A stretch of 23,550 bases of DNA from Methanobacteriota archaeon (GCA_023396365.1 JAEWWL010000078.1:1-23550), one strand, 5' to 3'; numbered from the stretch's first letter, positions 7,515 through 15,655 are shown. A program made the numbers and translations. Notes: generated by a model from the letters alone, not told the origin.

Positions 7515-8330
7515 ATGATAGAAGAACTTTATTCAATCGAACAGCAGGCAATGGGAAAAAGCCCGGTTCACAGCACAGATGCCCGCATAAAGATACTAAT
7601 TTCATTTTCTGCAATTATTGCAATGGTCGCATACCCATATTCTCCTGATGTTATAATTCCGGGAGCTTTTTTATATATATTCTTTTTACTGTTATGGGCA
7701 CTATCAGGGCTTTCAGTTGTTTCCTACATAAAGCGTCTGATACTTATTCTTCCCTTCGGGATTTTCATTATTTTTTTCCAGATTTTTTTTGAAAATTCCC
7801 GCTATGATTCCTTTACCGCAATTGTCAATCTTCCCCTGAATATACATATTTATGCTGAATCTGTTGAATTTGCGATGATTTTATTTATAAAATTCATAAT
7901 TTGCATTTCTTTTATTATTCTTTTATCATCAACAACAACAATGCAGGATATGCTGACCGGGGCCAGAAGACTCGGTCTTCCTTCAGAGTTTGCACTGATA
8001 ATAGGCCTTATGATAAGGTATCTTTTCGTATTTGCAAATATCTTTGGAAAGATGAAAAATGTATTTGAAACAAGATGCTTTAATTCATTTGACAGGACAC
8101 TTCCATACAAATACCGTTTAAAAACCATTGCATATGCTGTCGGAACTCTATTTATCAGATCATATGAGCAGGGAGAGCGGACTTATATCAGCATGCTTTG
8201 CAGGGGATACAGCAAGGATTCTTTTCTTCACGTTGGAAAAAAACAGTTGAAATTATCTGAGACAGGCTTTCTGGCAGTATCAATAGCATACATTATTTTA
8301 ATTCCGGTAATATTCTTTTTTTTATTATAG
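7515..8330 (+). CDS. cbiQ: Cobalt/nickel ECF transporter T component CbiQ
   Basis: Transmembrane coupling (T) component, 271 residues with several hydrophobic segments (about 26-66, 74-92, 117-139, 158-177, 249-271). The coupling-helix motif near 229-235 (CRGYSKD) is the expected Ala-Arg-Gly type with Cys for Ala; the first copy near 185-190 (ETRCFN) keeps only the Arg. Both motifs contact the ATPase grooves. Start ATG 7515 is chosen because it follows the cbiO stop by one base and has GGAAAA upstream; a TTG at 7503 would overlap cbiO and has no ribosome-binding site. An eight-T run in the last codons could serve as the operon terminator. Confidence 0.88.
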   Translation: MIEELYSIEQQAMGKSPVHSTDARIKILISFSAIIAMVAYPYSPDVIIPGAFLYIFFLLLWALSGLSVVSYIKRLILILPFGIFIIFFQIFFENSRYDSFTAIVNLPLNIHIYAESVEFAMILFIKFIICISFIILLSSTTTMQDMLTGARRLGLPSEFALIIGLMIRYLFVFANIFGKMKNVFETRCFNSFDRTLPYKYRLKTIAYAVGTLFIRSYEQGERTYISMLCRGYSKDSFLHVGKKQLKLSETGFLAVSIAYIILIPVIFFFLL

Positions 8331-8359
8331 GATTCTCCGGAATTTTTCCAGGAAATGTT

Positions 8360-8920
8360 TCATAAAATGTGCTCAAAAAAAATCTTTAGTCCAATTATTA
8401 TAAGAATAAGGCCTCCGGCAGTTTCTGCGTATGTTCCTGATGCCGCACCAAGTTTATTACCAAGATATACTCCTGCAAAGGAAGCAAAAAATGCAATAAG
8501 TCCTATTATTATCGCTGGAACAATAACGGATTCATTCAAAAGCGCAAATGAAATACCGACTGCAAGTGCATCAATGCTTGTTGCTATTCCAAGCAGAAGG
8601 ACGAGATGCGGATTTTGAATGTTAATTAATCTCTCTTCGCCGCTTTTTTTAAAGAGGCCTTCCTGAATCATCTTAATCCCGATAGCGCCAAGAAGAAAAA
8701 ATGCAATAAGATGAGCATAATCTGCAACAAAAAAACTGAAATACATACCAAAAGTCCACCCGATAACCGGCATTAACCCCTGGAAAAAACCAAAAACAAT
8801 GCCAAGTACAACGGCTGTTTTAAATTTTTCACGGACAAGAATTGTTCCGGCAGAAACAGAAACCGCAAATGAGTCCATTGCAAGTCCTGATGCAATGGCA
8901 AAAAGAGGGATAAGATTCAT
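8360..8920 (-). CDS. mntP: Manganese efflux pump MntP
   Basis: Putative Mn2+ exporter of 186 residues, nearly the size of E. coli MntP (188). It shows the internal two-fold repeat of the family: first half MDSFAVSVSAG with Asp16 and FFQGLMPVIGW, second half TSIDALAVGISFA with Asp117. These acidic residues in membrane helices correspond to the essential aspartates of MntP. About six transmembrane segments. The ATG overlaps the DUF1894 stop by four bases (ATGA), so it is the last gene of the DUF1890-DUF1894-mntP unit and likely translationally coupled. There is no visible yybP-ykoY-like riboswitch. Confidence 0.88.
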   Translation of the reverse strand: MNLIPLFAIASGLAMDSFAVSVSAGTILVREKFKTAVVLGIVFGFFQGLMPVIGWTFGMYFSFFVADYAHLIAFFLLGAIGIKMIQEGLFKKSGEERLINIQNPHLVLLLGIATSIDALAVGISFALLNESVIVPAIIIGLIAFFASFAGVYLGNKLGAASGTYAETAGGLILIIIGLKIFFEHIL

Positions 8921-9198
8921 AATTTTTTTGAGCCGTTTCTAAGTCTTTGAGCTTCATATTCACTTTCAACCCTTACAAGAAATGTCCCGTGACAGGGTTT
9001 TGTGAAGGGGAATATCACAATGTTGCCATCAAGAGCAACTGAAACTGGCGGAACACCAATTATATGAACATCAAATATTTTGTAGCCCGGAGAAACTGCA
9101 TAAAGCTCCCTGTAATTTTTTTTAAGATATTGCCTGCACTCATCAAAGCTGGAATTTCTAAGAATTACCTCATATGCAAGCTTTTCTAAACATCCCAT
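8917..9198 (-). CDS. DUF1894 family protein (methanogen-specific)
   Basis: Small 93-residue soluble protein of the DUF1894 family, which is known to me only from methanogens and has no assigned function. Recognisable features are an N-terminal Cys3, a central SPGYKIFDVHIIGVPP (residues 46-61), and IVIFPFTKPCHGTF with Cys79 and a neighbouring His. The start ATG overlaps the end of the DUF1890 gene by 13 bases and the stop overlaps mntP by four. Family assignment is from sequence memory. Confidence 0.78.
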   Translation of the reverse strand: MGCLEKLAYEVILRNSSFDECRQYLKKNYRELYAVSPGYKIFDVHIIGVPPVSVALDGNIVIFPFTKPCHGTFLVRVESEYEAQRLRNGSKKL

Positions 9199-9653
9199 TT
9201 TATCACTCCGTCAATAGCGTTAATAAGCGGTTTTGGATTGTGTGCTGCATCAGCTGATATCTTTTCACATTCAAATGTAATCATTGAGGATAATTCATCT
9301 GCATTGCTTCCAAAAATAACCGGATATACAACTGATTTTAATATGGAATTCATGGTGGCAGCATATGATATCCCTGCATCATTGTGGATAAAAACAAAAC
9401 ACAATGGATAATTTTCCCCATTTTCTAATATTGCATCAATAGTCATATCAAGGTCTTTTACCTCATCTATATAATGTCCGTCAAAATCAGCATATTTTAT
9501 TAAAAGCCTTGCTGATGGAGTTCCTGCAATTACTGTTTTTATACCGGCCTTTTTAAGTCGTGCTGCAATATACAGCACAGCCGTTGTCTGCACAGGCACC
9601 TGCGGGCACCCAAGTACAAGAAGAGCACTATCCGGATTCTCAGGTATTTTCAT
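9186..9653 (-). CDS. DUF1890 family protein (methanogen-specific)
   Basis: Soluble protein of 155 residues with a Rossmann-like look: beta strand and loop ALLVLGCPQVPVQT near the start, then an alpha helix and a second strand, a central CFVFIHNDAGISYAATMNS and a C-terminal AAHNPKPL. These match DUF1890, a methanogen-restricted family of unknown function that is usually found beside DUF1894. The start at 9653 (MKIPENP) is preferred since it puts the first strand near the N-terminus and has AGTGAT just upstream; an in-frame ATG at 9701 would add 16 residues. First gene of a three-gene overlapping unit with DUF1894 and mntP. Confidence 0.78.
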   Translation of the reverse strand: MKIPENPDSALLVLGCPQVPVQTTAVLYIAARLKKAGIKTVIAGTPSARLLIKYADFDGHYIDEVKDLDMTIDAILENGENYPLCFVFIHNDAGISYAATMNSILKSVVYPVIFGSNADELSSMITFECEKISADAAHNPKPLINAIDGVIKWDV

Positions 9654-9717
9654 AATATCACTGCCATAATCATTGCGATTACAAATTATCTTATATCCCA
9701 TAATTATTACCGGCAGC

Positions 9718-9728
9718 TATAAAAAATT
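9718..9728 (-). promoter_or_regulatory. TATA box for the DUF1890-DUF1894-mntP unit
   Basis: On the minus strand this reads AATTTTTTATA. A start site about 25 bases downstream would be near 9696, inside the possible N-terminal extension, which supports translation from 9653. Confidence 0.35.
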
Positions 9729-9880
9729 AAAGGTATTAATTCTGATATTTTATTTTAATTTCAACTAATCTGAAAATTCAAAAAAAATAAATGAAGTTTC
9801 AATATTAAAATTCATTAAGATATGTTATTTCAAATATATTGCAGATAAAGACAAATTGCCTGAACACCGGAGAAATATTC

Positions 9881-10306
9881 ATGAAAAAAATTAATGACAA
9901 TATAGAAATCCTCTTTGTGGATAAATGGAAAAATGAGGAGATTGTCAGCCTCTACAGGGATGGGGACTGGTGGGAAGAATCATGGGATACAAAAGGATTA
10001 GATGCCTTAATATCAGGAAGTTTTTTGTTTGCAGTCGCTTTTGACCGTAAAGAAAACCTGGCCGCCGGCATGGGAAGAGTCATCTCAGATGGAATATCTG
10101 ACGGATATATACAGGATCTTGTTGTTAAAAAAGAATACCGCGGCAGAGGTATTGGGAAAAAAATACTTCATGCTCTTGTATCAGAATCAGAAAAAAAAGG
10201 TCTGACATGGATAGGATTAATAGCAGAGCCAAAAACGTCAGGGTTTTATGAAGCTGAAGGTTTTTCTGTTATGAAAGAGCATATTCCAATGCTTTACAGG
10301 AAATGA
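9881..10306 (+). CDS. GNAT family N-acetyltransferase
   Basis: Acetyl-CoA-dependent acetyltransferase of 141 residues; the substrate cannot be told. The acetyl-CoA pyrophosphate-binding motif A is clear: IQDLVVKKEYRGRGIGKKIL (78-96), with the R-x-x-G-x-G signature at Arg87, Gly90 and Gly92. Motif B-like GFYEAEGF lies at 121-128, near the C-terminus as expected. Start ATG 9881 is chosen because CGGAG at 9868-9872 lies eight bases upstream; an upstream TTG at 9839 lacks a ribosome-binding site. It is six bases ahead of the DUF2156 gene, so the two form an operon. Confidence 0.85.
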   Translation: MKKINDNIEILFVDKWKNEEIVSLYRDGDWWEESWDTKGLDALISGSFLFAVAFDRKENLAAGMGRVISDGISDGYIQDLVVKKEYRGRGIGKKILHALVSESEKKGLTWIGLIAEPKTSGFYEAEGFSVMKEHIPMLYRK

Positions 10307-10312
10307 TCCATT

Positions 10313-11218
10313 ATGCCTGAATTAAGTGAATTTGAACCTGTCACTATAGAAGACTTTAAATTTTTCAGGTCATTTTATTCAAAATATCCGGTATGCCACA
10401 GCGATAATACTTTTACAAACATGGTATCCTGGAATGATTATGCCAGATATGAATATTACCATGAAAAAGACGCTGTTGTTATCTCAAGCACAATTGACAA
10501 TGAAATATCTTTCCGCGGACCTTTTGGAAATTATGATGATGAACTGCTTAAAGATGTTTTAATACTTGCCAGAGAGAATGGGAAAAATCTTGCCTACCAG
10601 ATTTTTGATGAAAAAACAAAAGATAAAATCCTGAATTTATATCCGGAAATACTGCTTACTCCCGACAGGGACTATTTTGATTATGTATACAAAACCGAAA
10701 TTCTATCAAATCTTCCCGGAAAAAAATTTCTAAACATCAGAAAACATATCAACAGCTTCAAAAAAAGATGCAGCTATGAGATAAAACCTGTCACCAGGGA
10801 CTCAATAGATGATATTCTGGATTTTCTGACCATTTGGTGCGAGTGGAAGCAGTGCATAAAAAATCCTATAATGAATCATGAAAAAGATGCAACTGTTTAC
10901 TCGGTCAAACATTTTTTTGAACTTGATTTATCAGGACTGCTTCTTTTTGCTGACGGAAAAATAAGCGCAATCTCTATTTATGAAGAGTTAAATCCCGACA
11001 CACTGGTTATACATTATGAAAAAGGTCTTCCTGACTGTGACGGAAATTATAAAGTAATAAACAATGAGGCTGCAAAGCTTGCATCCGGAAAATACAGATA
11101 TATCAACAGGGAATCTGATCTTGGCCTTGATGGTTTAAGAATTGCAAAAATGAGATATTATCCTGAATTTTTTTCAAAAGTATACAATATCAGGTCAGAG
11201 GATATCCCTGATATCTAA
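10313..11218 (+). CDS. DUF2156 (phosphatidylglycerol lysyltransferase C-terminal-like) protein
   Basis: 301-residue protein with the duplicated GNAT-like fold of DUF2156. The family landmarks are LNIRKHINSFKK (about 141-152) and, near the C-terminus, YINRESDLGLDGLRIAKMRYYP (about 263-284). Bacterial relatives include the aminoacyl-transfer domain of MprF, but this soluble stand-alone form has no membrane domain, so lipid lysylation should not be assumed. It follows the GNAT gene by six bases and its stop is only five bases from the convergent AcnX gene. Substrate unknown. Confidence 0.78.
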   Translation: MPELSEFEPVTIEDFKFFRSFYSKYPVCHSDNTFTNMVSWNDYARYEYYHEKDAVVISSTIDNEISFRGPFGNYDDELLKDVLILARENGKNLAYQIFDEKTKDKILNLYPEILLTPDRDYFDYVYKTEILSNLPGKKFLNIRKHINSFKKRCSYEIKPVTRDSIDDILDFLTIWCEWKQCIKNPIMNHEKDATVYSVKHFFELDLSGLLLFADGKISAISIYEELNPDTLVIHYEKGLPDCDGNYKVINNEAAKLASGKYRYINRESDLGLDGLRIAKMRYYPEFFSKVYNIRSEDIPDI

Positions 11219-11223
11219 ATTAT

Positions 11224-12384
11224 TCATGTTGTTGCTGCATCAACACATTCTTCCAAAGAGCCTATCCTGACATTGCAGCCGCACATATTTGGAACATACG
11301 CAAATGCCTTTCCTGAATCAACCATTACAGTATCAAATTTTTCCATTGCAGGTGAGACCACAATACATGTATCCTCAATTACTTTTGCGCCGGTCTTCTC
11401 AATCTTATAAACAACAGCTGTATTTGAATCCTTAACACCCTTTGCAACAAATATATAAAACGGCCTCTTTGTTTTTTTGCCTTCAAGAAGAGATGCAATA
11501 CGCAAAAGCTCATCCGGTGAACAGTGCGGGCAGCCGACTGCGACCGCATCAACATCAGCATCCAAAAAGAGAGATTCAATCTCAGACTGCTCAATTGTTA
11601 TCTTCTCAGACGGCTCTGCTGCAAATGTGGGAAGCTTGGTCTCAGGAGTAATTCCCTTTACATGATAAAGCGCCACAGCACCTGATGCAGCCATCGCAGC
11701 GCCAAGCGCTTTTAGCTGATCACGTGAAGGCCTTATATTTGTTATTAGAGGAATTTTGTTGCCGGCGGTTTTTCCTGCGAGATAACCTATTGCCCCGTAA
11801 TGTCCTGAATGAATGTTTTCACCTTTTTCAATTTCAATTGTGATTTCAGGCATTCTGTTTTTAAATAAATGAAGACCATAATTTGGAGTCTTTCCAATCA
11901 TTGCCGCTGCAAGTGCCGAAGGGCCGCCTTCCCGGTTTGTTCTTGCTCCAAGAACTGAATTTGCATACGAAACTGCAGAGGATTCTGACCACGCAAGGTG
12001 ATCACCGTAATTTGTTATATTGAGATAATATGGTGTGCAGGTGCACTCCAGTTTTATTCCAAGCCTTTTGTAGGCTTTTATGACCTCATTCTGATTGTCT
12101 GCAAACTCTTTTGAAATTCCATATTCTCTCCAGCTGTCGCGGGGCATACCTATAGGGTTTAATACAGCAGGAACTGCAACACGTGCATCCAGATTATTCA
12201 GCCATTCAAGACCCCATTTACCTATTGTCTTGTATGAGGCGCCGCTTACCTGTGCGCTTGTGATTGAAACGAGATCCTCAGCACCGAAAACTTTTCCAAG
12301 CGCCACGAGTATCTCCATCATCTTCTGTCTGGTTTCTCCGTACTCCCCTGCTAATATTTTCTCGTCTTCTGCATCAAGATACAT
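11224..12384 (-). CDS. Aconitase X large subunit, phosphomevalonate dehydratase
   Basis: AcnX (DUF521) catalytic subunit, 386 residues. In archaea this family forms phosphomevalonate 5-dehydratase with a small DUF126 subunit, converting 5-phosphomevalonate to trans-anhydromevalonate 5-phosphate. Candidate iron-sulfur ligands are Cys114/Cys116 (ECTCTPY), Cys285/Cys288 (GCPHCS) and Cys368/Cys370 (MCGCNV). The signature LGARTNREGGPSALAAA starts at 145. Third gene of the UbiX-UbiD-AcnX operon, beginning two bases after the UbiD stop; GGATGA within the UbiD end can act as its ribosome-binding site. The context with UbiD and UbiX strongly favours the mevalonate role over hydroxyproline-related AcnX roles. 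No DUF126 gene is present in the window. Confidence 0.88.
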   Translation of the reverse strand: MYLDAEDEKILAGEYGETRQKMMEILVALGKVFGAEDLVSITSAQVSGASYKTIGKWGLEWLNNLDARVAVPAVLNPIGMPRDSWREYGISKEFADNQNEVIKAYKRLGIKLECTCTPYYLNITNYGDHLAWSESSAVSYANSVLGARTNREGGPSALAAAMIGKTPNYGLHLFKNRMPEITIEIEKGENIHSGHYGAIGYLAGKTAGNKIPLITNIRPSRDQLKALGAAMAASGAVALYHVKGITPETKLPTFAAEPSEKITIEQSEIESLFLDADVDAVAVGCPHCSPDELLRIASLLEGKKTKRPFYIFVAKGVKDSNTAVVYKIEKTGAKVIEDTCIVVSPAMEKFDTVMVDSGKAFAYVPNMCGCNVRIGSLEECVDAATT

Positions 12385-12386
12385 CT

Positions 12387-13631
12387 TCAGTCATCCCATA
12401 CCGCTCTTATGAATTCGTCTTCCTTTCCCATTACCATTGTTGCATCAACACCAACTTTTACATTCATCCCGTCACCGATGCGGGAGGGATCAAGAGATGA
12501 GCCTCTGACTCCTTTTATTATCATAATATCCTCATCGCCACGGACCCGGGTTGCTATTGCGTACTCGACATCCTCCATATTGTAAATATCAATATCTTCA
12601 TCCACAATGACCACATGCTTTAGGGATGTATGTGCAGCAAAAGCCGCCATCATTGCATTTTTGGCATCTCCCTGCGTATTTTTTCTTATCTGAATAACTC
12701 CGTGAAGATAGCCGCACCCTCCGGTTGTAAGTGAAACATTGCGAACAGTTGTCACACCTGCCACATACCTGTAAATTTTAGGCTCATAAGGCATTCCCAT
12801 AAGAAGCTTATGCTCATTGCCCCCGGGAAGAATTCCGTGATATATGCAGTCCTTTTTCATATACATGCCTGTTATCTCGATAACAGGAGCAGGCCTTATG
12901 GGATCATATGTTCCTGTGATATCCACAAACGGCCCTTCGTCTGCTTTTTCTCCGGATATATATCCTTCAAGTACAATCTCCGCATCAGGAACCTTCACAC
13001 CGTTTGGACACTCATAGACAGATATTTCTCCGCCAAGAAGTTCTGCTGCAAAAGGCAGTTCCTTTCCTTCAGGAACTCTTGTGCATGAGGCAAAAGTTAC
13101 AAGCGGATTTGTGCCTATTGTTATTGCAACCGGAAGCCTCTCACCATTTGATAATGCAATTTTTAGAAGTGTATGTGTATGCCTTCCCTCAACCAGTCTT
13201 GCCGCAAGATGATTTTTATCAAGGACAAGCATTCTGTGAATTGATGCATTTGAAATACCACCGTATTCTGAGAAAACGATGGCTGATGTAAGATATCTGC
13301 CTGCATCCTTTGGGAAATGCTTCATTATGGGAATTGAGAAAAGATCGGGTGATGACATCTCAAGTCTTCCAAAAGTCCTTACTTTTCCATTGTATTCTGC
13401 CTTTGAGAGTTTTTCAACTATCTCTTTCTCGTCATATCCGAGTGCTACAGAAAGTGATTTTCTGCTTGCAGTTACATTCATCACAGCTTTTTTTCCGCCG
13501 TCAAGGTTATTAAAAAAAACCAGTCTGTTTGTTTTTGATGCAATTTTGGAAGCTTCATAAACAGATGAAACTTCTGATTCAATATCATCGGCAAGACCGG
13601 CACTTCTCATTTTTTCAATAAATTCACGCAT
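12387..13631 (-). CDS. UbiD family decarboxylase, probable anhydromevalonate phosphate decarboxylase
   Basis: Prenylated-FMN-dependent decarboxylase of 414 residues. Recognisable UbiD features include the prFMN-site stretch around ITIGTNPLVTFASC, the acidic segment AEIVLEGYI followed by EGPFVDITGTYDP, and HVVIVDEDIDIYNMEDVEYA near the C-terminal third. In archaea the neighbour-linked UbiD decarboxylates trans-anhydromevalonate 5-phosphate to isopentenyl phosphate. Start ATG 13631 is chosen because its first base overlaps the last base of the UbiX TAA and GGGGAG lies seven bases upstream; an ATG at 13646 (MGRLL) lacks a ribosome-binding site. The UbiX gene immediately upstream would make its cofactor. 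Confidence 0.87.
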   Translation of the reverse strand: MREFIEKMRSAGLADDIESEVSSVYEASKIASKTNRLVFFNNLDGGKKAVMNVTASRKSLSVALGYDEKEIVEKLSKAEYNGKVRTFGRLEMSSPDLFSIPIMKHFPKDAGRYLTSAIVFSEYGGISNASIHRMLVLDKNHLAARLVEGRHTHTLLKIALSNGERLPVAITIGTNPLVTFASCTRVPEGKELPFAAELLGGEISVYECPNGVKVPDAEIVLEGYISGEKADEGPFVDITGTYDPIRPAPVIEITGMYMKKDCIYHGILPGGNEHKLLMGMPYEPKIYRYVAGVTTVRNVSLTTGGCGYLHGVIQIRKNTQGDAKNAMMAAFAAHTSLKHVVIVDEDIDIYNMEDVEYAIATRVRGDEDIMIIKGVRGSSLDPSRIGDGMNVKVGVDATMVMGKEDEFIRAVWDD

Positions 13632-14176
13632 TAATAATCTCCCCATCGTTTGCCTATATTGTGCTCTTCGCCAAGGTGATCAAGCGCCCTTGCAACAACC
13701 ATATCAACAAGATCCTCTATTGTTTTAGGCCTGTGATAAAATCCGGGGCTCATTACCATAATAGTTGCACCTGCCTCATTTAAAGAGAGCATATTTTTCA
13801 GATGAATATTTGAAAGCGGCATTTCCCTTGGCATAAGTATGCACTTTCTTTTTTCCTTTAAGCAGACATCAGCCGCCCTTGTTATAAGATTGTCAGAAAA
13901 TCCGGCATTTATCGCCGCAAGTGTTTTCATGCTGCAGGGAATGATTATCATACCGTCATACAAAAATGACCCGCTTGCAATATCGGCAAACATATCATCC
14001 TCATCAACATAAGCCGCATTAAAACCCTCAAGGCTTACCTGTTCATATTCAGCAATTTTTCTGGCAATTTTTGATATTACAAGATATACTTCGGCACGCT
14101 CTGAGAGCACCTCAATAAGTCTTTTTGCATATATAATCCCGCTTGCACCTGTAACTGCAACGACATATTTTTTCAT
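13631..14176 (-). CDS. ubiX: UbiX family flavin prenyltransferase
   Basis: Makes prenylated FMN from FMN and dimethylallyl (pyro)phosphate for UbiD enzymes. The 181-residue protein has the FMN-binding VTGASGIIYAKRL (8-20), PCSMKTLAAINAG (80-92), the LMPREMPLS segment (115-122) and the C-terminal PGFYHRPKTIEDLVD (144-158) with the conserved Tyr-x-Arg. Start ATG 14176 follows AAGGGTAT and gives the canonical MKKYVVAVTGASG N-terminus; an in-frame ATG at 14209 would add a basic 11-residue extension. It overlaps UbiD by one base and is the first gene of the operon. Confidence 0.9.
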   Translation of the reverse strand: MKKYVVAVTGASGIIYAKRLIEVLSERAEVYLVISKIARKIAEYEQVSLEGFNAAYVDEDDMFADIASGSFLYDGMIIIPCSMKTLAAINAGFSDNLITRAADVCLKEKRKCILMPREMPLSNIHLKNMLSLNEAGATIMVMSPGFYHRPKTIEDLVDMVVARALDHLGEEHNIGKRWGDY

Positions 14177-14255
14177 GAAAATACCCTTTTTGTTTTTTGA
14201 TTTAATCATTATACCTGCATGAGCCCCTGGGTGTTTCTTTTAATTTACACAGCCG

Positions 14256-14264
14256 TTTATATAA
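14256..14264 (-). promoter_or_regulatory. TATA box for the ubiX-ubiD-AcnX operon
   Basis: Minus-strand TTATATAAA lies across the stop codon of the HD gene, about 80 bases before the ubiX ATG. A start near 14232 would give a leader of roughly 55 nt, so the operon probably has its own promoter rather than relying on readthrough. Confidence 0.5.
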
Positions 14265-15462
14265 TTAGTTTATCCTGCTTTGTCATTTTTTCTATGTTAA
14301 GCACCTCATATGCTGCCTGCTCAACATTTTTTCTGTTTTCAGGTGTTGTGTAAATACCCATCCTCCACTGGCTTTTTCTTGTATCATTAAGTGTTGCGGT
14401 CAGAGGCGAAAGGTCTTCTAATGATACCAGATTATTATGGTTTCTCACCTGAACTTCAACAGACATTACTGACGGTATCGGTGGAATGTCGACAAGAACC
14501 TCAAAATCCTCAACTCCTGCTGCTTCACATACAGAATCTGCAATTCTTCTTTCATCCTTTAATTCAATCATCCTCTGAATTGATGAAAACCTGACCTGAT
14601 CCATTCCGATGTATAATGCTCTTTTGTAGAGATTTCGTGAATAAAGATTTTCTATTAATTTTGCAGATACAGATGAAGGTGATCTCTTAAGCTCAAGAGC
14701 AAACTCCCAGTCATCCATTAAAAGAAATTCATTTATATATTCAAACTTTGTCTCCTCCAAGTGTCTGACTGCCGCATATTTTATCATTGACTCTGCAATC
14801 CTGCTGACATGATGAAAATAAACTGCAGGACGCATAAGTGTCCTTGCAATCAGCAGGGATTCGGCAGCATTTATTCCGTTTTCTTTGAGAACAAGACCTT
14901 TGTCGGTGAGACTGGTGCTGTGAATCAGGCGGTGGGCATCAACAGTCCCGTATGGAACTCCTGTATAATGAGCGTCTCTTAAAAGGTAGTCCATTCTGTC
15001 GACATCAAGTTCCCCATGAATAATCCCTGAAAGCGGATGCTCTCCCATAACCATTGAACAGACATCAGCCGGATCTATATTCATAGCGGATAGTTTCTCC
15101 AAAAGACAGCCGTTTTGGATCAGAGAATCTATTTCCTGATGGCTTTTGCCAAGATATTTCTCCATTAATGGTTCTGTTGCATGCGAAAAAGGGCCATGGC
15201 CTATGTCATGGAGCAGTGCTGAGGACGCAACCAAAAGAATCTCATCTTTGGAAAGTCCAAGATTGATTCCCATCAGCCTTGCAAGATGCATTGTTCCAAG
15301 AGAATGTTCAAAACGGGTGTGATTGGCTCCGGGATAAACAAGATTGGAGAATCCAAGCTGTTTTATGTGCCTTAGCCTCTGAACAGGCTCTGAATCAAGA
15401 AGCGGAAGAATTTTTTCATCCACCTCCACATATCCGTGAACAGGATCCTGAATTGTTTTCAT
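14257..15462 (-). CDS. HD superfamily phosphohydrolase (COG1078/SAMHD1-like)
   Basis: 401-residue metal-dependent HD-domain phosphohydrolase. The H-HD-D set is complete: His53 (RFEHSLG), His85-Asp86 (LLHDIGHGPFSH) and Asp155 (ELDVDRMDYLLRD). The opening QDPVHGYVEV and LRHIKQLGFSNLVYPGANHTR are typical of the SAMHD1/COG1078 group, many of which hydrolyse dNTPs to deoxynucleosides and triphosphate; the actual substrate is not evident. The C-terminal 150 residues form an accessory helical/beta domain. GGGTAT lies upstream of the ATG. Its leader region contains two inverted repeats, listed separately. Confidence 0.87.
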   Translation of the reverse strand: MKTIQDPVHGYVEVDEKILPLLDSEPVQRLRHIKQLGFSNLVYPGANHTRFEHSLGTMHLARLMGINLGLSKDEILLVASSALLHDIGHGPFSHATEPLMEKYLGKSHQEIDSLIQNGCLLEKLSAMNIDPADVCSMVMGEHPLSGIIHGELDVDRMDYLLRDAHYTGVPYGTVDAHRLIHSTSLTDKGLVLKENGINAAESLLIARTLMRPAVYFHHVSRIAESMIKYAAVRHLEETKFEYINEFLLMDDWEFALELKRSPSSVSAKLIENLYSRNLYKRALYIGMDQVRFSSIQRMIELKDERRIADSVCEAAGVEDFEVLVDIPPIPSVMSVEVQVRNHNNLVSLEDLSPLTATLNDTRKSQWRMGIYTTPENRKNVEQAAYEVLNIEKMTKQDKLII

Positions 15463-15479
15463 TAAAAATACCCGTTATC

Positions 15480-15502
15480 CCGGAAAAATTACATTTTTCC
15501 GG
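15480..15502. promoter_or_regulatory. 10-base perfect inverted repeat upstream of the HD gene
   Basis: CCGGAAAAAT - TAC - ATTTTTCCGG: a perfect 10-base stem with a 3-base loop, lying 18-40 bases upstream of the HD gene ATG and just before its GGGTAT ribosome-binding site in the minus sense. It could be an mRNA hairpin or a dimeric repressor site. Confidence 0.6.
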
Positions 15503-15503
15503 A

Positions 15504-15525
15504 CTGATTCTTATTAATGAATCAG
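15504..15525. promoter_or_regulatory. Second inverted repeat in the HD/cofD divergent region
   Basis: CTGATTC (15504-15510) and GAATCAG (15519-15525) pair perfectly across TTATTAAT, one base from the neighbouring 10-base inverted repeat. Together they form a tandem hairpin pair in the 193-base region between the divergent HD and cofD genes. Confidence 0.5.
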
Positions 15526-15554
15526 CTATCAAGGATAATAATTTTATTCATGAG

Positions 15555-15564
15555 AATTTATTTT
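15555..15564 (+). promoter_or_regulatory. Possible TATA box for cofD
   Basis: AATTTATTTT about 95 bases upstream of the chosen cofD ATG, with a predicted start near 15585. The inverted repeats at 15480-15525 lie directly upstream of it. Confidence 0.3.
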
Positions 15565-15655
15565 GCTTAAAGTCCCGATTTTATCCTGACTGCTCAATTT
15601 TCAATACAGATTCATTCTGGTGAATATATCTACAATAAATGCCATAAAAAAATCA

